A DNA stretch of 64,000 nt from CALUVN01 sp944323595 (GTDB taxonomy: Bacteria > Cyanobacteriota > Vampirovibrionia > Gastranaerophilales > Gastranaerophilaceae), in assembly GCA_963931255.1 (NCBI GenBank), contig OZ006972.1:124001-188000 (forward strand), given 5' to 3'. This document shows, piece by piece, positions 44,287-52,824 of the stretch. The notes beneath the pieces are model-generated. The model ran no database searches. It had not been told where the DNA came from and saw nothing but the letters and a program-made list of their open reading frames with translations. Numbering within the stretch: position 1 is the stretch's first letter; every line of letters starts with the position of its first letter. The translations under genes were made by a program, and so were the position numbers.

Positions 44287-46866
44287 ATGATGAAAAAATT
44301 TTTGATACTTTTTGCGTTATTTATATTTGGAACCTGCGTATTCGGCGCAGATTTTAATGTCTTTAAACTAGATAACGGACAGACCGTTGTCATTCAGGAA
44401 GTCAAAAACAATCCTATTGTGATTGTGGATACCTGGATAAAAACCGGTTCAATTGACGAAAATGACTCAAATAACGGGGTTGCACATTTTTTGGAACATC
44501 TGTTTTTTAAAGGAACCCAAACCCACGGCCCCGGAGAATTTGACAAAGCCATTGAAAATAAAGGCGGGATTACAAATGCCGCAACAAGCAAAGATTTTAC
44601 CCATTATTACATAACAATTCCATCTAAACACTTCAATCTGGCAATGGAAATGCATGCAGACATGCTTCAAAATCCTCTTATCCCCGGAAATGAAATGGAA
44701 AAAGAACGCAAAGTTGTATTAGAAGAAATTTCCAAAGACGCTAACTCTCCTGACCGATTAGTTTTTGATAATCTTGTAGATTTAATGTACACAACCCACC
44801 CGTATAAAAGAAAAGTTATAGGACGTGCTGATGTTATTGAAACTATCACCAGAGAAGATATTTTAGACTTTTTCTATAACAATTACTACCCCGGGAATAT
44901 GGTAACTGTAGTAATTGGCGACGTTGATACAAATCAGGCTCTGGATAAAATAAAAAAAGAATTTAACGGCGAAATAAAAAAAGTTAAACGAAATACTTAC
45001 AAAAAAGAAGCACCTCTTAAGCAGCAGGTAAGAAAAGTTGCTTATACTAATACAAAAAGCGGTTATATGCTAATAGGATTTCGCAGTGTTGATATAAATA
45101 ACAAGGATTCTTATGCGCTGGATGTACTGGCAACAATATTAGGCGATGGGCGTTCTTCAATATTCTATCAGAATATAAAAGATAAAAAACAGCTTGCATA
45201 TTCAATTGCAGCGACAAACTCCGTAATGCGCGACGATGGCATCTTTTATGTTTCAGCTAACTTTGTGCCTGACCAGCTTGATAAGTTAGAAAAAACTATT
45301 TTTGAAGAAATTGCAGCCGTTCAAAAAAACGGAGTAACACAGGAACAGGTTAACCTTGCACAAAATATTATAGAACGTGACACGTATTATTCCAGAGAAT
45401 CAGTTTCCAATATAGCATCTGAAATAGGATATACTGTTGCTCTCACCGGTGATGTGAAATTCTATGATACATATCTTGAAAATATAAAAAAAGTAACACC
45501 GCAGGATGTAAAACGTGTTGCAAATAAATACATCGGAATAAATAAAAGTGCTGTATCAATAGTGCTTCCTGAAACAGGAAAAGAAGTAAAAATTTCCAAT
45601 AAAACAGAAACGCCCGTAACCTCTACGCTTATAAGCGAAAATAACGGAACACAAAAATATACACTATCAAACGGCGCGACATTACTGCTTAATGAAAACA
45701 AAAATAACGACATTGTTGCAATATCAATATATGCAAAAGGCGGTGAATTTTTAGAAAATATTCCCGGCACAGCAAACCTGACCGCATCTTTATTGTTGAA
45801 AGGAACGGGAAAGTATACAGCCCTTGAACTTGCACAACTGCTTGATGATAACGGAATTAAAATATCTCCGGCAACAAAAGCTGACGCCTTTATGATTTCG
45901 GTATTGACAACAAAACCGCAGCTTGATAAAACTCTTGAAATTTTAGATGACATAATAAATAATTCAAAATTTGATGACTATGAGCTTGAAAAGGCACGCT
46001 CTGAAAAATTAAACGTAATCAAAAGAAATCGTGATGTGCCTATTCAACTTGCACTTGAAGAATACAAAACTTTGATATTTGAAGGTTCGCCTTATTCAAA
46101 TTCCACCAAAGTTCTGGAAAAATATCTCCCGTCTGTACAAAGAGAAGATATCGTTAAATACGCATCAAACATCTTCAACCCGAAAAACCTTGTAATATCC
46201 GTAAACGGAGATGTTGATAAAGATAAAATGACAGATGCAATTGCTAAAATATTCGGGAGCAAAACAGGCGAAATCTTTGATTATTCAAAATATTCAGTGC
46301 CGCAGTTAACTTCACCAAAAACTGTCACAAAAACAATTCCTGATTTACAGACGGACTGGATAGTTTACGGCTGGCAGACATCAGGTGTAATTTCTCAAAA
46401 GGATTATGCAACATTATCAGTAATAGACGCAATTTTAGGGTCAGGAATGAGTTCCAGATTATTCAAAAATCTGCGTGATGCGCACGGGCTTGCATACCAG
46501 CTTGGTTCCGCGTTCGGCGCGAATATTTTGAAAGGCGCGTTTGTTGTTTATATCGGCACAAACCCTGAAAATTTGGATATAGCTCAGGAAAAACTGCTTG
46601 CGGAAATAAACAGACTGAAATCAGAATATGTAAGCAGCAAAGAACTCTCCGATGCCAAAGAAAAACTCACAGGAAATTACATAATAGCACTTGAAACAAA
46701 CCTTGAAAAAGCATCAAATGCTGCATGGTTTGAAGCTTCCGGCAGAGGTTATGACTTCGGTGATAAATATCTTGAACTTATCAACAGTGTAACCGAGGCG
46801 GACATTGTAGAAGTTGCCAATAAATATTTTACAAATAACTATGTTCGCTCAATAGTAAAAGATTAA
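44287..46866 (+). CDS. M16-family zinc metalloprotease (two-domain, secreted)
   Basis: An 859-residue insulinase/pitrilysin-type peptidase. It has a signal peptide (KKFLILFALFIFGTCVFGA). The N-terminal half has the inverted zinc motif HFLEHLFFKGT (about residue 65) with the distal Glu in EERKVVLEEIS. The C-terminal half is a second M16 domain without an HxxEH, as in bacterial pairs where it is inactive but structural (SRLFKNLRDAHGLAYQLG). SD GGGGG precedes the ATG pair at 44287/44290. Probable role: turnover of small peptides in the periplasm. Confidence 0.9.
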   Translation: MMKKFLILFALFIFGTCVFGADFNVFKLDNGQTVVIQEVKNNPIVIVDTWIKTGSIDENDSNNGVAHFLEHLFFKGTQTHGPGEFDKAIENKGGITNAATSKDFTHYYITIPSKHFNLAMEMHADMLQNPLIPGNEMEKERKVVLEEISKDANSPDRLVFDNLVDLMYTTHPYKRKVIGRADVIETITREDILDFFYNNYYPGNMVTVVIGDVDTNQALDKIKKEFNGEIKKVKRNTYKKEAPLKQQVRKVAYTNTKSGYMLIGFRSVDINNKDSYALDVLATILGDGRSSIFYQNIKDKKQLAYSIAATNSVMRDDGIFYVSANFVPDQLDKLEKTIFEEIAAVQKNGVTQEQVNLAQNIIERDTYYSRESVSNIASEIGYTVALTGDVKFYDTYLENIKKVTPQDVKRVANKYIGINKSAVSIVLPETGKEVKISNKTETPVTSTLISENNGTQKYTLSNGATLLLNENKNNDIVAISIYAKGGEFLENIPGTANLTASLLLKGTGKYTALELAQLLDDNGIKISPATKADAFMISVLTTKPQLDKTLEILDDIINNSKFDDYELEKARSEKLNVIKRNRDVPIQLALEEYKTLIFEGSPYSNSTKVLEKYLPSVQREDIVKYASNIFNPKNLVISVNGDVDKDKMTDAIAKIFGSKTGEIFDYSKYSVPQLTSPKTVTKTIPDLQTDWIVYGWQTSGVISQKDYATLSVIDAILGSGMSSRLFKNLRDAHGLAYQLGSAFGANILKGAFVVYIGTNPENLDIAQEKLLAEINRLKSEYVSSKELSDAKEKLTGNYIIALETNLEKASNAAWFEASGRGYDFGDKYLELINSVTEADIVEVANKYFTNNYVRSIVKD

Positions 46867-46872
46867 TTTCCA

Positions 46873-46910
46873 CGGAAAAAAGCCCGTCATTATAATGACG
46901 GGCTTTTTTA
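46873..46910. terminator. Bidirectional intrinsic terminator
   Basis: AAAAAAGCCCGTCAT and ATGACGGGCTTTTTT form a perfect stem around a 4-nt loop between the convergent M16 and hypothetical genes. Confidence 0.9.
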
Positions 46911-46927
46911 TTGCTACCTTATATTAT

Positions 46928-47296
46928 TTATTTAATCTCTTTTGTTTTAACGTCAAATTCGTACTTATTTATTCTCTGGAATTTTTCAAGCACTTTTCTA
47001 AACTGGTCTTTTACAGTTAAAACAATATAATCACCCGGCTGCATACCTTCTTTTACTGCATATAATGCATGTTGAGTTTGTCCGTTTAAATGAACTTTCT
47101 GATAAATAACTGTAACATCATCTTTACCGAATTTATCATATTCTCCGATTTTATGCATAAATTTATTTATCTTGGCATCACACTGTAAATATGAGTTTGT
47201 TTTAGTGTAATAGTTTTTGGCAGCATTTATAAAATCAGGTGAAACTTTTGCCTGAAATGAAAAATTAGAATTTTTATTGCTTGAATTAATTTGCAT
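46928..47296 (-). CDS. Hypothetical protein with the N-terminal F-x-x-K motif
   Basis: Not recognised. 122 residues with SD AGGAG. The N-terminus MQINSSNKNSNFSFQAK shares the motif of the proteins at 27.2, 55.5 and 62.4 kb. A compact alpha/beta part follows (VSPDFINAAKNYYTKT, VTVIYQKVHLNGQTQHALYAV, DYIVLTVKDQFRKVL). No membrane segment. It stands alone between terminator-flanked units. Confidence 0.65.
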   Translation of the reverse strand: MQINSSNKNSNFSFQAKVSPDFINAAKNYYTKTNSYLQCDAKINKFMHKIGEYDKFGKDDVTVIYQKVHLNGQTQHALYAVKEGMQPGDYIVLTVKDQFRKVLEKFQRINKYEFDVKTKEIK

Positions 47297-47401
47297 ATAC
47301 TTCTCCTTTAGACGCAGAAAAATTTCTGAAAAATATTTTTTGCTATTGTAATGCTTTTTTGTTACAAATCTTAAATAGAACTTTTATGATAAAATTAGTT
47401 T

Positions 47402-48451
47402 ATGGATAGGAAAAATAAAAAGGCTGCAGTAGCATTAAGCGGCGGAGTTGACAGCGCTGTAGCGGCATTACTTTTAAAAAATCAAGGCTATGAAGTCATC
47501 GGGATAACGGGTAAAATGGTTAACTCGCCTGGGGCAGATAAAGTATGCGAAAATGCTAAAATCGTTGCCGATAAACTAGGAATTCAACATTATATTTATG
47601 ATGTAACAGAGAATTTTGAGGAAAAAATTATAAAATATTTTGAGAATTCTTATGCTACAGGAAAGACCCCTAACCCGTGCATTATGTGCAATCAGTTTAT
47701 TAAATTCGGTGAACTGCTGGATTATGCCGTAAATGAGCTTGGTGCAGACTTTTACTCAACAGGACACTACGCCAAAATAATAAATGAAAACGGGATTCAT
47801 AAACTTTATCCCGCAAAAGATTCTCACAAAGACCAGCTTTATTTCCTGTACAGACTTAACCAAAACAAGCTTTCCAGAATGCTTTTTCCGCTCGCAGATT
47901 ACGAAAAAAATCAGGTAAGACAAATGGCAGTAGATGCAGACCTCCCGCCAAAATCTTCAAAAGAAAGTCAGGACATCTGTTTTATTGAAAAGCCAAACAC
48001 TACAAAAAAATATCTTAATGATAAATTCGGAATAAAAAAAGGCGACTTCATTGATATAAAAGACGGGCATAAATGGGGAGAACATACCGGCACATATCAA
48101 TATACAATAGGTCAGAGAAAAGGTATAGGAATAGCCGCTCCATATCCGTTATATGTAATAGACATAGACGCTGAAAAAAATATAGTTTATCTCGGGCGAG
48201 AAGAAGATAACTACAAAACCAAATTATCAGTTACCGATGTAAATTTAACATATCCTGATTGCCCGCAGGAGTTTGATGCAATGGTAAAAATCCGCTATAA
48301 CATGCAAGCTCAAAAAGCCCGCGTAAAACTTAACGGAACAAATGCAGATATAGAATTTTATGCGCCCGTAAATTCAATCACAAAAGGGCAGGCAGGAGTA
48401 TTTTACGATATAAATGACGGACACCTGATTGGCGGCGGATGGGTAAATTAG
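47402..48451 (+). CDS. mnmA: tRNA-specific 2-thiouridylase MnmA
   Basis: Thiolates U34 of tRNA-Lys, -Glu and -Gln. The 349-residue protein has the PP-loop ALSGGVDSAVAALLL (residue 12 on), the catalytic Cys in GKTPNPCIMCNQFIKF (about residue 92-100) and the second Cys in KESQDICFI (about 194). The C-terminal part has YTIGQRKGIGI. It acts on tRNA-Glu, one species of which is encoded at 7.1 kb. Weak SD. It precedes hydG by 60 bp. Confidence 0.95.
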   Translation: MDRKNKKAAVALSGGVDSAVAALLLKNQGYEVIGITGKMVNSPGADKVCENAKIVADKLGIQHYIYDVTENFEEKIIKYFENSYATGKTPNPCIMCNQFIKFGELLDYAVNELGADFYSTGHYAKIINENGIHKLYPAKDSHKDQLYFLYRLNQNKLSRMLFPLADYEKNQVRQMAVDADLPPKSSKESQDICFIEKPNTTKKYLNDKFGIKKGDFIDIKDGHKWGEHTGTYQYTIGQRKGIGIAAPYPLYVIDIDAEKNIVYLGREEDNYKTKLSVTDVNLTYPDCPQEFDAMVKIRYNMQAQKARVKLNGTNADIEFYAPVNSITKGQAGVFYDINDGHLIGGGWVN

Positions 48452-48511
48452 ATAAGCTTTACATTTAATTTTTACAGGCTTATCATGAAATTAAGAGGAG
48501 GCTGAATTATT

Positions 48512-49930
48512 ATGTATAACCCTAAATCAAGCAAAGCCGAAGAATTTATTTGTCATGAAGAAGTTCTGGCATCACTGGAGTATGCTTCACAGAATAAAAA
48601 TAATGTAGAAGTTATAGACAAAATTTTAGAAAAAGCCAGACTGAAAAAAGGACTTTCGCACAGAGAAGCCGCAGTACTTCTTGACTGTGACATCAAAGAA
48701 AAAAATGACGAAATTTTTGCTCTTGCTGAACAAATAAAAAAAGACTACTACGGTAACAGAATCGTTTTGTTTGCGCCTCTTTATCTTTCAAACTATTGTG
48801 TTAACGGATGCGTTTACTGTCCTTACCACGCAAAAAATAAACATATCCCTAGAAGAAAACTTTCACAGGATGAAATAAAAAAAGAAGTAGAAGCTCTTCA
48901 GGACATGGGACACAAACGGCTTGCAATTGAAGCAGGAGAAGATCCCGTAAACAATCCGATAGAATATATTCTTGAATCAATCAAAACCATTTACAGTGTA
49001 AAACATAAGAACGGCTCAATAAGACGTGTTAATGTAAATATTGCAGCAACAACAGTAGAAAATTACAAAAAACTGCACGAAGCAGGAATAGGAACTTATA
49101 TTCTGTTTCAGGAAACATATCACAAAGAATCTTACGAAAAACTTCACCCGACAGGACCTAAACATAATTATGCCTATCACACAGAGGCAATGGACAGAGC
49201 TATGCAGGGCGGCATTGATGACGTAGGTTTAGGAGTTTTATTTGGATTAGAATCATACAGATATGAATTTTCTGCACTTTTAATGCATGCAGAACACCTT
49301 GAAGCAGTTTTTGGAGTCGGACCGCATACAATCAGTGTACCGAGAATAAAAAAAGCTGATGACATAGACCCTGATGAATTTGACAACGGAATTGACGATG
49401 ACACATTCGCTAAAATTGCTGCCTGCATAAGAATTGCAGTTCCTTATACCGGAATGATAATATCAACACGCGAAAGTGAAGAATGCCGTAAACGATTGCT
49501 TCATCTCGGGATTTCCCAAATAAGCGGCGGTTCAAAAACAAGTGTCGGCGGCTACTTTAATCCTATGCCGGAAGACGAAAATTCCGCACAATTTGACGTA
49601 TCTGACAGACGCCCGCTGGATGAAGTTATAAAATGGCTTATGACCCTCGGGTATATTCCAAGCTTCTGCACCGCCTGCTACAGAAACGGCAGAACCGGTG
49701 AAAGATTTATGGACATCTGCAAAAGCCAGCAAATCCATAACTACTGTCAGCCGAATGCAATTATGACACTGAAAGAATACCTTGAAGATTACGCCTCAGA
49801 TGAAACAAAAAAAGTCGGCGAAGCTCTTATAGCACAAGAAGTTGAAAAACTTCAAAATGCAAATATCCAAACAGCAGTTAAAGAAGATCTGGTAAAAATT
49901 CATAACGGAGAACGAGACTTTACGTTTTAA
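48512..49930 (+). CDS. hydG: [FeFe]-hydrogenase maturase HydG
   Basis: A radical SAM tyrosine lyase that makes the CO and CN ligands of the hydrogenase H-cluster. The 472-residue protein has CVNGCVYC (about residue 97), the Cx3Cx2C SAM cluster. The C-terminal auxiliary cluster is Cx2Cx22C (SFCTAC to IHNYC, about residues 389-415), which distinguishes HydG from the tyrosine lyase ThiH. HydE, HydF and the hydrogenase itself are not in this window. Its last 11 bp overlap the convergent formyltransferase gene. Confidence 0.93.
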   Translation: MYNPKSSKAEEFICHEEVLASLEYASQNKNNVEVIDKILEKARLKKGLSHREAAVLLDCDIKEKNDEIFALAEQIKKDYYGNRIVLFAPLYLSNYCVNGCVYCPYHAKNKHIPRRKLSQDEIKKEVEALQDMGHKRLAIEAGEDPVNNPIEYILESIKTIYSVKHKNGSIRRVNVNIAATTVENYKKLHEAGIGTYILFQETYHKESYEKLHPTGPKHNYAYHTEAMDRAMQGGIDDVGLGVLFGLESYRYEFSALLMHAEHLEAVFGVGPHTISVPRIKKADDIDPDEFDNGIDDDTFAKIAACIRIAVPYTGMIISTRESEECRKRLLHLGISQISGGSKTSVGGYFNPMPEDENSAQFDVSDRRPLDEVIKWLMTLGYIPSFCTACYRNGRTGERFMDICKSQQIHNYCQPNAIMTLKEYLEDYASDETKKVGEALIAQEVEKLQNANIQTAVKEDLVKIHNGERDFTF

Positions 49931-50864
49931 TAAAATTTATAAATAGTTTTGTAAACGGACGGTTAAAAAAGCCATACAGCTTTAAACCGTCCATTTTTAA
50001 CGCTTTTTTATTTGCACAGACAATTGTAAGCGATGAATTTTTAGCACACTTGCCGATAATTTTTCCTGCCGGATAAAAATGCTTAAGTTCAACAATCTTC
50101 AATTTGTAAGGATTAGGGATAAGAAAATTTCTGCCGACCGTAACATAAGAAGGTCCCCAAGGATGAAGAGCACGGATTTTGGCATGGATTTCTTCTGCTG
50201 TTGAATTTTCAAAGTCCAGCATAAGATCATCTCTTGTAATATTCTCACAATAAGTTGCATTATCTTCATTTTGCGGCACCGGTATCAACGTCCCGTACTC
50301 AATATTCTGCAGAATATTTGCAATCTCAAATCTTGCTTCAAAAGTAATTTTATTTTTTAATTCTTTACCGGTATCATTTGGAAGAATTTCTATTTCTTTC
50401 TGACTCAAAATTGCGCCGTGATCAAACTTTTCATCAATCAAATGCAAAGTTAAACCTGATTTTGTTTCAAGATTTTTTATAGCATTGTAATAAGGATTTG
50501 CACCGCGATATTTCGGAAGAAGAGCAGGATGAAGATTAATTGATGCAAGCTTCGGAATATCAAAAGTTTGTTTTGAAATTTTCTCCCTCCACGTACCCAC
50601 AAGTAATACATCTGTAGTATTTTTTATTAAAAAATCGCGGAACTTTTTGCAATTTGCCGATTTAACTTTTATTTCAGGTATTTTGAACTTTTTTATAAAC
50701 GTAACATCAGGATTTGTCTTAAAAAAGTCATGCAAAAAAAGTTTAAAAGGATTTAACACAACTCGTTCATAACGTAATACACCTGTAATCTCACAACCTG
50801 CATCCTGCGCGCCTTTTATGAGATTAATCAGCATTGAACCTTTACCGAGAATAACGACTTTCAT
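49920..50864 (-). CDS. Formyltransferase-fold protein (methionyl-tRNA formyltransferase-like)
   Basis: A 314-residue protein from the ATG at 50864. It has the formyltransferase core INLHPALLPKYRGANPYYNAI (about residue 105) with the catalytic Asn-His region (N-L-H) and later LIDEKFDHGAILSQKEI with the catalytic Asp. The C-terminal domain HPWGPSYVTV resembles the Fmt C-terminus but departs from its usual NPWPGA wording. It may be Fmt or a sugar-type formyltransferase paralogue; I cannot decide. It overlaps the hydG stop by 11 bp. Confidence 0.7.
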   Translation of the reverse strand: MKVVILGKGSMLINLIKGAQDAGCEITGVLRYERVVLNPFKLFLHDFFKTNPDVTFIKKFKIPEIKVKSANCKKFRDFLIKNTTDVLLVGTWREKISKQTFDIPKLASINLHPALLPKYRGANPYYNAIKNLETKSGLTLHLIDEKFDHGAILSQKEIEILPNDTGKELKNKITFEARFEIANILQNIEYGTLIPVPQNEDNATYCENITRDDLMLDFENSTAEEIHAKIRALHPWGPSYVTVGRNFLIPNPYKLKIVELKHFYPAGKIIGKCAKNSSLTIVCANKKALKMDGLKLYGFFNRPFTKLFINFIKT

Positions 50865-50979
50865 AAATTTTATTTTCCCATATAAGTAAACTTTTGTAAA
50901 ATTGTAAATTTTACAATTAAAGTTTTTCACAAAATACGCCGATATAATACTTGTGTTATTTTAATTTAAAGGAGAAAAC

Positions 50980-51648
50980 ATGGTTGAATTTGACGGAAAC
51001 GTATCGGGTAGTAGAGGCAGTACACCAAGAAAGCCTGAAGGATACGGCTCAGAGCCGCTTACAGAAGAAATTGCAAAAAAGATTTTAATTGATTTTAAGA
51101 AAAAAGATACTGACACATCAATGCGTGTATCTTTTGATGAACTTTCAAATGCCATTATTAAAGAATATGTTGATAACGGCTACAAACGAACAGACGCGCA
51201 TGCTCAGGGTGAAACTATTGCCGACTTACTGAATTATTATCAGGAACGGGCAAAAGAATATGATGCAAACGGCGATGGCGCATTGAATATTGATGAATAC
51301 TCTGCAATGTTCAGAGAAAAATTTGAAGAGGAAGAAAAAGCAAGCAAAAAGCCTCCTGCTACGGATGCTGGCGGTCCTACAAGAGCGGAAGAGCCTAAGA
51401 AACCTCAGCAAGAAAATAATATTAATAATTCACATGAAGAAAGAGCCTCAACGAATTATTTAAAAGAACTGAAACTTAATCAGGAATCTCTGGCAAAAAT
51501 AAGTAAAACAATGACACCTACGCAACAAGATAATTTACCTGAAGAAAATTCACCAACAGGTTATCTCAAAAAGCTGGGACTTGATAAGGAAGATATAGCA
51601 AAAATAAGCGAAAAATTCAAACCGAATGATGCGGATTCAGATAATTAA
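50980..51648 (+). CDS. EF-hand protein with C-terminal repeat
   Basis: A 222-residue acidic protein with SD AAAGGAG. Two EF-hand loops: DTDTSMRVSFDE (about residue 43, with D-x-D-x-S) and DANGDGALNIDE (about residue 89, a perfect 12-residue loop). A charged, disordered Pro/Glu linker follows, then two copies of Y-L-K-x-L-x-L-(N/D)-x-E-(S/D)-(L/I)-A-K-I-S at about 161 and 197. Probable calcium sensor or buffer; partner unknown. No signal peptide. Confidence 0.8.
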   Translation: MVEFDGNVSGSRGSTPRKPEGYGSEPLTEEIAKKILIDFKKKDTDTSMRVSFDELSNAIIKEYVDNGYKRTDAHAQGETIADLLNYYQERAKEYDANGDGALNIDEYSAMFREKFEEEEKASKKPPATDAGGPTRAEEPKKPQQENNINNSHEERASTNYLKELKLNQESLAKISKTMTPTQQDNLPEENSPTGYLKKLGLDKEDIAKISEKFKPNDADSDN

Positions 51649-51668
51649 ACAGAATTAATAAATTTGAA

Positions 51669-51711
51669 TAAAAAAAACGGGAGTAAGTTAAACACTGCCC
51701 CGTTTTTTTTA
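51669..51711. terminator. Terminator between convergent genes
   Basis: AAAAAAACGGG and CCCGTTTTTTT (with one extra C) form a stem with a long loop, flanked by A- and T-runs. It serves both the EF-hand gene and smpB. Confidence 0.75.
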
Positions 51712-52161
51712 ATATTTAATCTTAGATGCTCTGTCCATTTCGCGTTTCTGGTCTTTCTTAGCAATATCATCACGTTTGTCATGGATTTTTTTACCTTTAG
51801 CAAGTCCTATTTCAACTTTTGCAAACCCGTGTGACAAGAATACTTCCAGAGGCACTACAGTATAACCGTCTTTCTTTATTTTATTAGAAATTTTAAGAAT
51901 TTCTTTTTTATTCAGCAGCAATTTTCTCGTCCGTTCTGCCTGATGATTAAATCTGTTTCCCTGCTCGTACGGCGAAATATGACAGTTATATAAGAAAATT
52001 TCGTTGTCCTCAATTTTACAAAAACTGTCTTTAAGATTTATGGCATTTTTTCTGATTGACTTAATTTCAGTACCTGTCAGAACAATCCCTGCAATATATT
52101 TTTCAAAAATTGTAAAATCGTGGAACGCTTTACGATTTGTAGTAATAACTTTTTTGTCCAT
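51709..52161 (-). CDS. smpB: SsrA-binding protein SmpB
   Basis: The partner of tmRNA in trans-translation. The 150-residue protein has the OB-like body (RKAFHDFTIFEKYIAGIVLTGTEIKSIR), the YEQGNRFNHQ segment and the basic tail GKKIHDKRDDIAKKDQKREM, which folds in the ribosome decoding site. Length is normal. No tmRNA gene is seen in this window. Confidence 0.95.
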   Translation of the reverse strand: MDKKVITTNRKAFHDFTIFEKYIAGIVLTGTEIKSIRKNAINLKDSFCKIEDNEIFLYNCHISPYEQGNRFNHQAERTRKLLLNKKEILKISNKIKKDGYTVVPLEVFLSHGFAKVEIGLAKGKKIHDKRDDIAKKDQKREMDRASKIKY

Positions 52162-52184
52162 AAGTTGATTATAACATAGAAAAA

Positions 52185-52784
52185 TTACTTGACCTGTTTA
52201 AAGAATTCATCAGAAATCAACTGGGAATACTTTGAATTTTCATTTGCAGAGAGCAAAACTCTGGGTTCACCGTTACTGTTTTCAACAACGGAAATAATCC
52301 CTGCGATATCACCAAACGGAAGTTTGCTGACTTTTGCTTCAAATTTTACATAAGGGGCAGTTTTACCAAAAGCCTGCATAGTACCTCTTCTGGTTATCTT
52401 AAAATCTTCAATTGCTGCCGATTGGTATTTAAATTTACTGATTGCTGTTTTAATTTTTTGTTCAGCAGCATCGGATTTTAAATCATCCGCCGTAATCAGT
52501 TCTTTCTTGCCTGAATCAACAACAACAAGTTTTTGTCCGGAAGCTTTATGTTCTGCTACAACAGCATTATAACCCATAATCCCCGCAGCACGTTCTATTT
52601 CAAATTCTTCATTAATGCCGCTGAAATCTCCTACTTTTTTAGCCTTTTCAAGCATGCTTTCTTCTGAATGTTTAAAATACGGTCCTACGTATTTAATCAC
52701 TAAATCTTTTCCGCCTATAGATATAAACCCAATAATAGCAAGGGTTAATATAATTGCATTTATAAAGTTTTTTAAACATCCCAT
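52185..52784 (-). CDS. Hypothetical membrane-anchored protein
   Basis: 199 residues, not recognised. An N-terminal hydrophobic anchor (FINAIILTLAIIGFISI) is followed by a soluble alpha/beta domain. The centre KLVVVDSGKKELITADDL and TRRGTMQAFGKTAPYVKF do not match a known motif. It is divergent to mutS, whose promoter lies in the 40-bp space between the starts. It lies 23 bp upstream of smpB on the same strand. Confidence 0.65.
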   Translation of the reverse strand: MGCLKNFINAIILTLAIIGFISIGGKDLVIKYVGPYFKHSEESMLEKAKKVGDFSGINEEFEIERAAGIMGYNAVVAEHKASGQKLVVVDSGKKELITADDLKSDAAEQKIKTAISKFKYQSAAIEDFKITRRGTMQAFGKTAPYVKFEAKVSKLPFGDIAGIISVVENSNGEPRVLLSANENSKYSQLISDEFFKQVK

Positions 52785-52785
52785 G

Positions 52786-52814
52786 TTGAATTCCTCACAT
52801 TATCCTGCTACAAT
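52786..52814 (+). promoter_or_regulatory. mutS promoter, very short leader
   Basis: TTGAAT (52786-52791), 17 bp, TACAAT (52809-52814). The ATG of mutS at 52825 is ten bases after the -10 box, leaving at most a few leader nucleotides and no SD. Confidence 0.55.
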
Positions 52815-52824
52815 TATTATAAAT

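Noticed and set aside
52615..52824. N-terminal extension of mutS by 70 residues
   Set aside because: The extension overlaps the divergent gene and its sequence is unlike MutS; the ATG at 52825 fits the family.
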